Shown here: positions 4,556 through 5,720 of the stretch, one piece after another
Layout of the letters: each line of letters begins with the position of its first letter
Position numbering within the stretch: the first letter of the stretch is position 1
NCBI GenBank assembly: GCA_009781125.1
Contig: WQYS01000175.1
Span: 1-5,720 of the forward strand
Reading direction: 5' to 3'
Length of the DNA stretch: 5,720 nucleotides
Source: Acidobacteriaceae bacterium
GTDB taxonomy: Bacteria; Acidobacteriota; Terriglobia; Terriglobales; Acidobacteriaceae
The notes under the pieces: generated by a model
The model's input: the letters and a program-made list of their open reading frames with translations, nothing else
Database searches by the model: none
Told to the model about the DNA's origin: nothing
Made by a program: the position numbers and the translations under genes

Positions 4556-5720
4556 TCAGGATTTGTAGAGTGTGGAAGAGCATTCGAGGTATTGGCGGAA
4601 ACGGTCTGTAACTTCGCGTGGAACCGTGGTCAGTGGCTGAAATGTCTCCGGCACAAAGGATTGCCGGATTAGCTTTCGAGCCTCATCGAGGCTTCCAATC
4701 TCTCCAAGCGTAATCATTTGAGCACAGAGGTTGCCCAGAGCAGACGCCTCAACCGGACCGGAACTGATCGATAGCTGGCAACTGTCAGCGCACAATTGAT
4801 TCAGGAGCCGATTCCTAGAACCGCCGCCTACGATGTGAATCATGGTAAGCTGGCGGCCACTGAGTGCCTCAATCTGCTCCGTGACTACAGCATAGGAGAG
4901 AGCCAAACTCTCCAGAACACAGCGGACATAGGCAGGGAGCGTGTCAGGCTCTGGCTGCTGTGTTTTGCGGCAATACTCACGAATCGCCCCACTCATTGAG
5001 ACTGGATTCATAAACCGCGCGTCATTGGGGTTCACAATTGAACGCCAAGACTTTGCACCCGCTGCCCTATTTAACAAGGCGTCGTCGATAACAACCTCAA
5101 ACTCCTGAGAAAGCCGCTGCAAAAGCCACAGGCCCATAATGTTCTTGAGAACGCGGTAGCGGCGTCCGTAGCCACCCTCGTTCGTGAAGTTCCAGCGCAT
5201 CGCTAGCTCCGACACAATAGGAACTTCACTTTCAATGCCCAGAAGAGACCACGTGCCAGAGCTGAGAAATGCTTCGCCGGGGCCTTCCAGGGGCGTTCCC
5301 GCGACAGCAGAGGCCGTATCATGCGACGCGGGCGCGATCACCTTAACGGCCGCGCTTCCAAGCTGCATCTGGCCCACTTCGGTTCCAGCATCGACCGGAG
5401 GCTGCATCCATATCTCCGGTATCCCGGCGGCTTGGAACAGGCCTTCATGCCAGCGCCCGTTCAGGCCCAGCATCTGGGTTGTGGTGGCCTCCGTATACTC
5501 GTTCGACAACACGCCGGACAGCGCGTAGTGCAGGTAATCGGGAATCATGAGCAGATGGCGCGCCTGAGCGGTCCACTCCAGTTCCTGCTCCGCCATCGCA
5601 GCCAACTGGTAGAGAGTATTGAACGGCTGAAACTGAATACCGGTGATCCGATAGATATCAGCCGCTGATAGACGCGACGCGACCCGCTCCATCATGCCCT
5701 CGGTTCTGTTATCTCGATAG
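4556..5720 (-). CDS. rhaB: L-rhamnulokinase, FGGY family (5' partial)
   Basis: This cytoplasmic kinase phosphorylates L-rhamnulose to L-rhamnulose 1-phosphate, the second step of classical L-rhamnose breakdown after RhaA and before the RhaD aldolase. The frame is open to the window edge: codons before the first visible ATG (5695) read YRDNRTEG, a rhamnulokinase motif, so that ATG is internal. About 388 residues are visible; E. coli RhaB has 489, so roughly 100 N-terminal residues, including the first phosphate loop, lie beyond the window. Visible motifs are DYLHYALSG; SHDTASAVAG, whose Asp (codon 5318-5320) is the FGGY catalytic base; LSSGTWSLLGIE; NFTNEGG followed by LKNIMGLWLLQ, typical of RhaB; HIVGGGSRNRLLNQL, the adenosine-binding segment; and GPVEASALGNLCAQ near the C-terminus. 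No frameshift or internal stop is seen. It converges on the plus-strand genes, so it belongs to a separate transcript, probably with other rhamnose genes to the right. Fuculokinase is a less likely alternative. Confidence 0.92.
   Translation of the reverse strand, partial: YRDNRTEGMMERVASRLSAADIYRITGIQFQPFNTLYQLAAMAEQELEWTAQARHLLMIPDYLHYALSGVLSNEYTEATTTQMLGLNGRWHEGLFQAAGIPEIWMQPPVDAGTEVGQMQLGSAAVKVIAPASHDTASAVAGTPLEGPGEAFLSSGTWSLLGIESEVPIVSELAMRWNFTNEGGYGRRYRVLKNIMGLWLLQRLSQEFEVVIDDALLNRAAGAKSWRSIVNPNDARFMNPVSMSGAIREYCRKTQQPEPDTLPAYVRCVLESLALSYAVVTEQIEALSGRQLTMIHIVGGGSRNRLLNQLCADSCQLSISSGPVEASALGNLCAQMITLGEIGSLDEARKLIRQSFVPETFQPLTTVPREVTDRFRQYLECSSTLYKS

Overview
The window is a bacterial carbohydrate-use locus. 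It is moderately GC-rich by inspection, with Shine-Dalgarno-led genes, short intergenic gaps, one TTG start and one ATGA stop/start overlap. Nothing in the sequence fixes the taxon. The mix of a sugar-porter MFS protein, UroD-fold proteins, a ROK kinase and rhamnulokinase would suit a soil or plant-polymer degrader such as an acidobacterium, but that is a weak inference. No rRNA, tRNA, CRISPR array, insertion sequence or phage gene was seen.

Layout, left to right. (1) Positions 1-369, plus strand: the C-terminal end of an MFS sugar porter, cut by the window edge. (2) 386-1411 and 1463-2698, plus strand: two different members of the uroporphyrinogen decarboxylase (UroD) / cobalamin methyltransferase superfamily. 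Neither is a true HemE. The first keeps a full His-X-Cys...Cys zinc-type motif. The second has the His-X-Cys half, but its distal Cys position reads His-Asn-Ile. (3) About 200 bases without a convincing gene, containing an AT-rich stretch and a perfect 14-bp palindrome that could be an operator. (4) 2901-3878 (or from 2826), plus strand: a ROK-family sugar kinase without the usual zinc cysteines. (5) 3875-4474, plus strand: a GmhA-like SIS-domain phosphosugar isomerase, overlapping the kinase stop codon by ATGA. (6) 4556-5720, minus strand: L-rhamnulokinase (rhaB), convergent with the others and missing its N-terminus at the window edge.

How they may work together (inference): the porter imports a sugar or glycoside. 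The ROK kinase phosphorylates it and the SIS protein isomerises the sugar phosphate. The neighbouring rhaB suggests a deoxysugar such as L-rhamnose in the same substrate pool. The UroD-fold pair is the unexplained part. Its relatives include zinc methyltransferases that move methyl groups to or from corrinoids, so handling of an O-methylated sugar is one testable idea. No corrinoid protein or reactivase is in view, so this remains a hypothesis.
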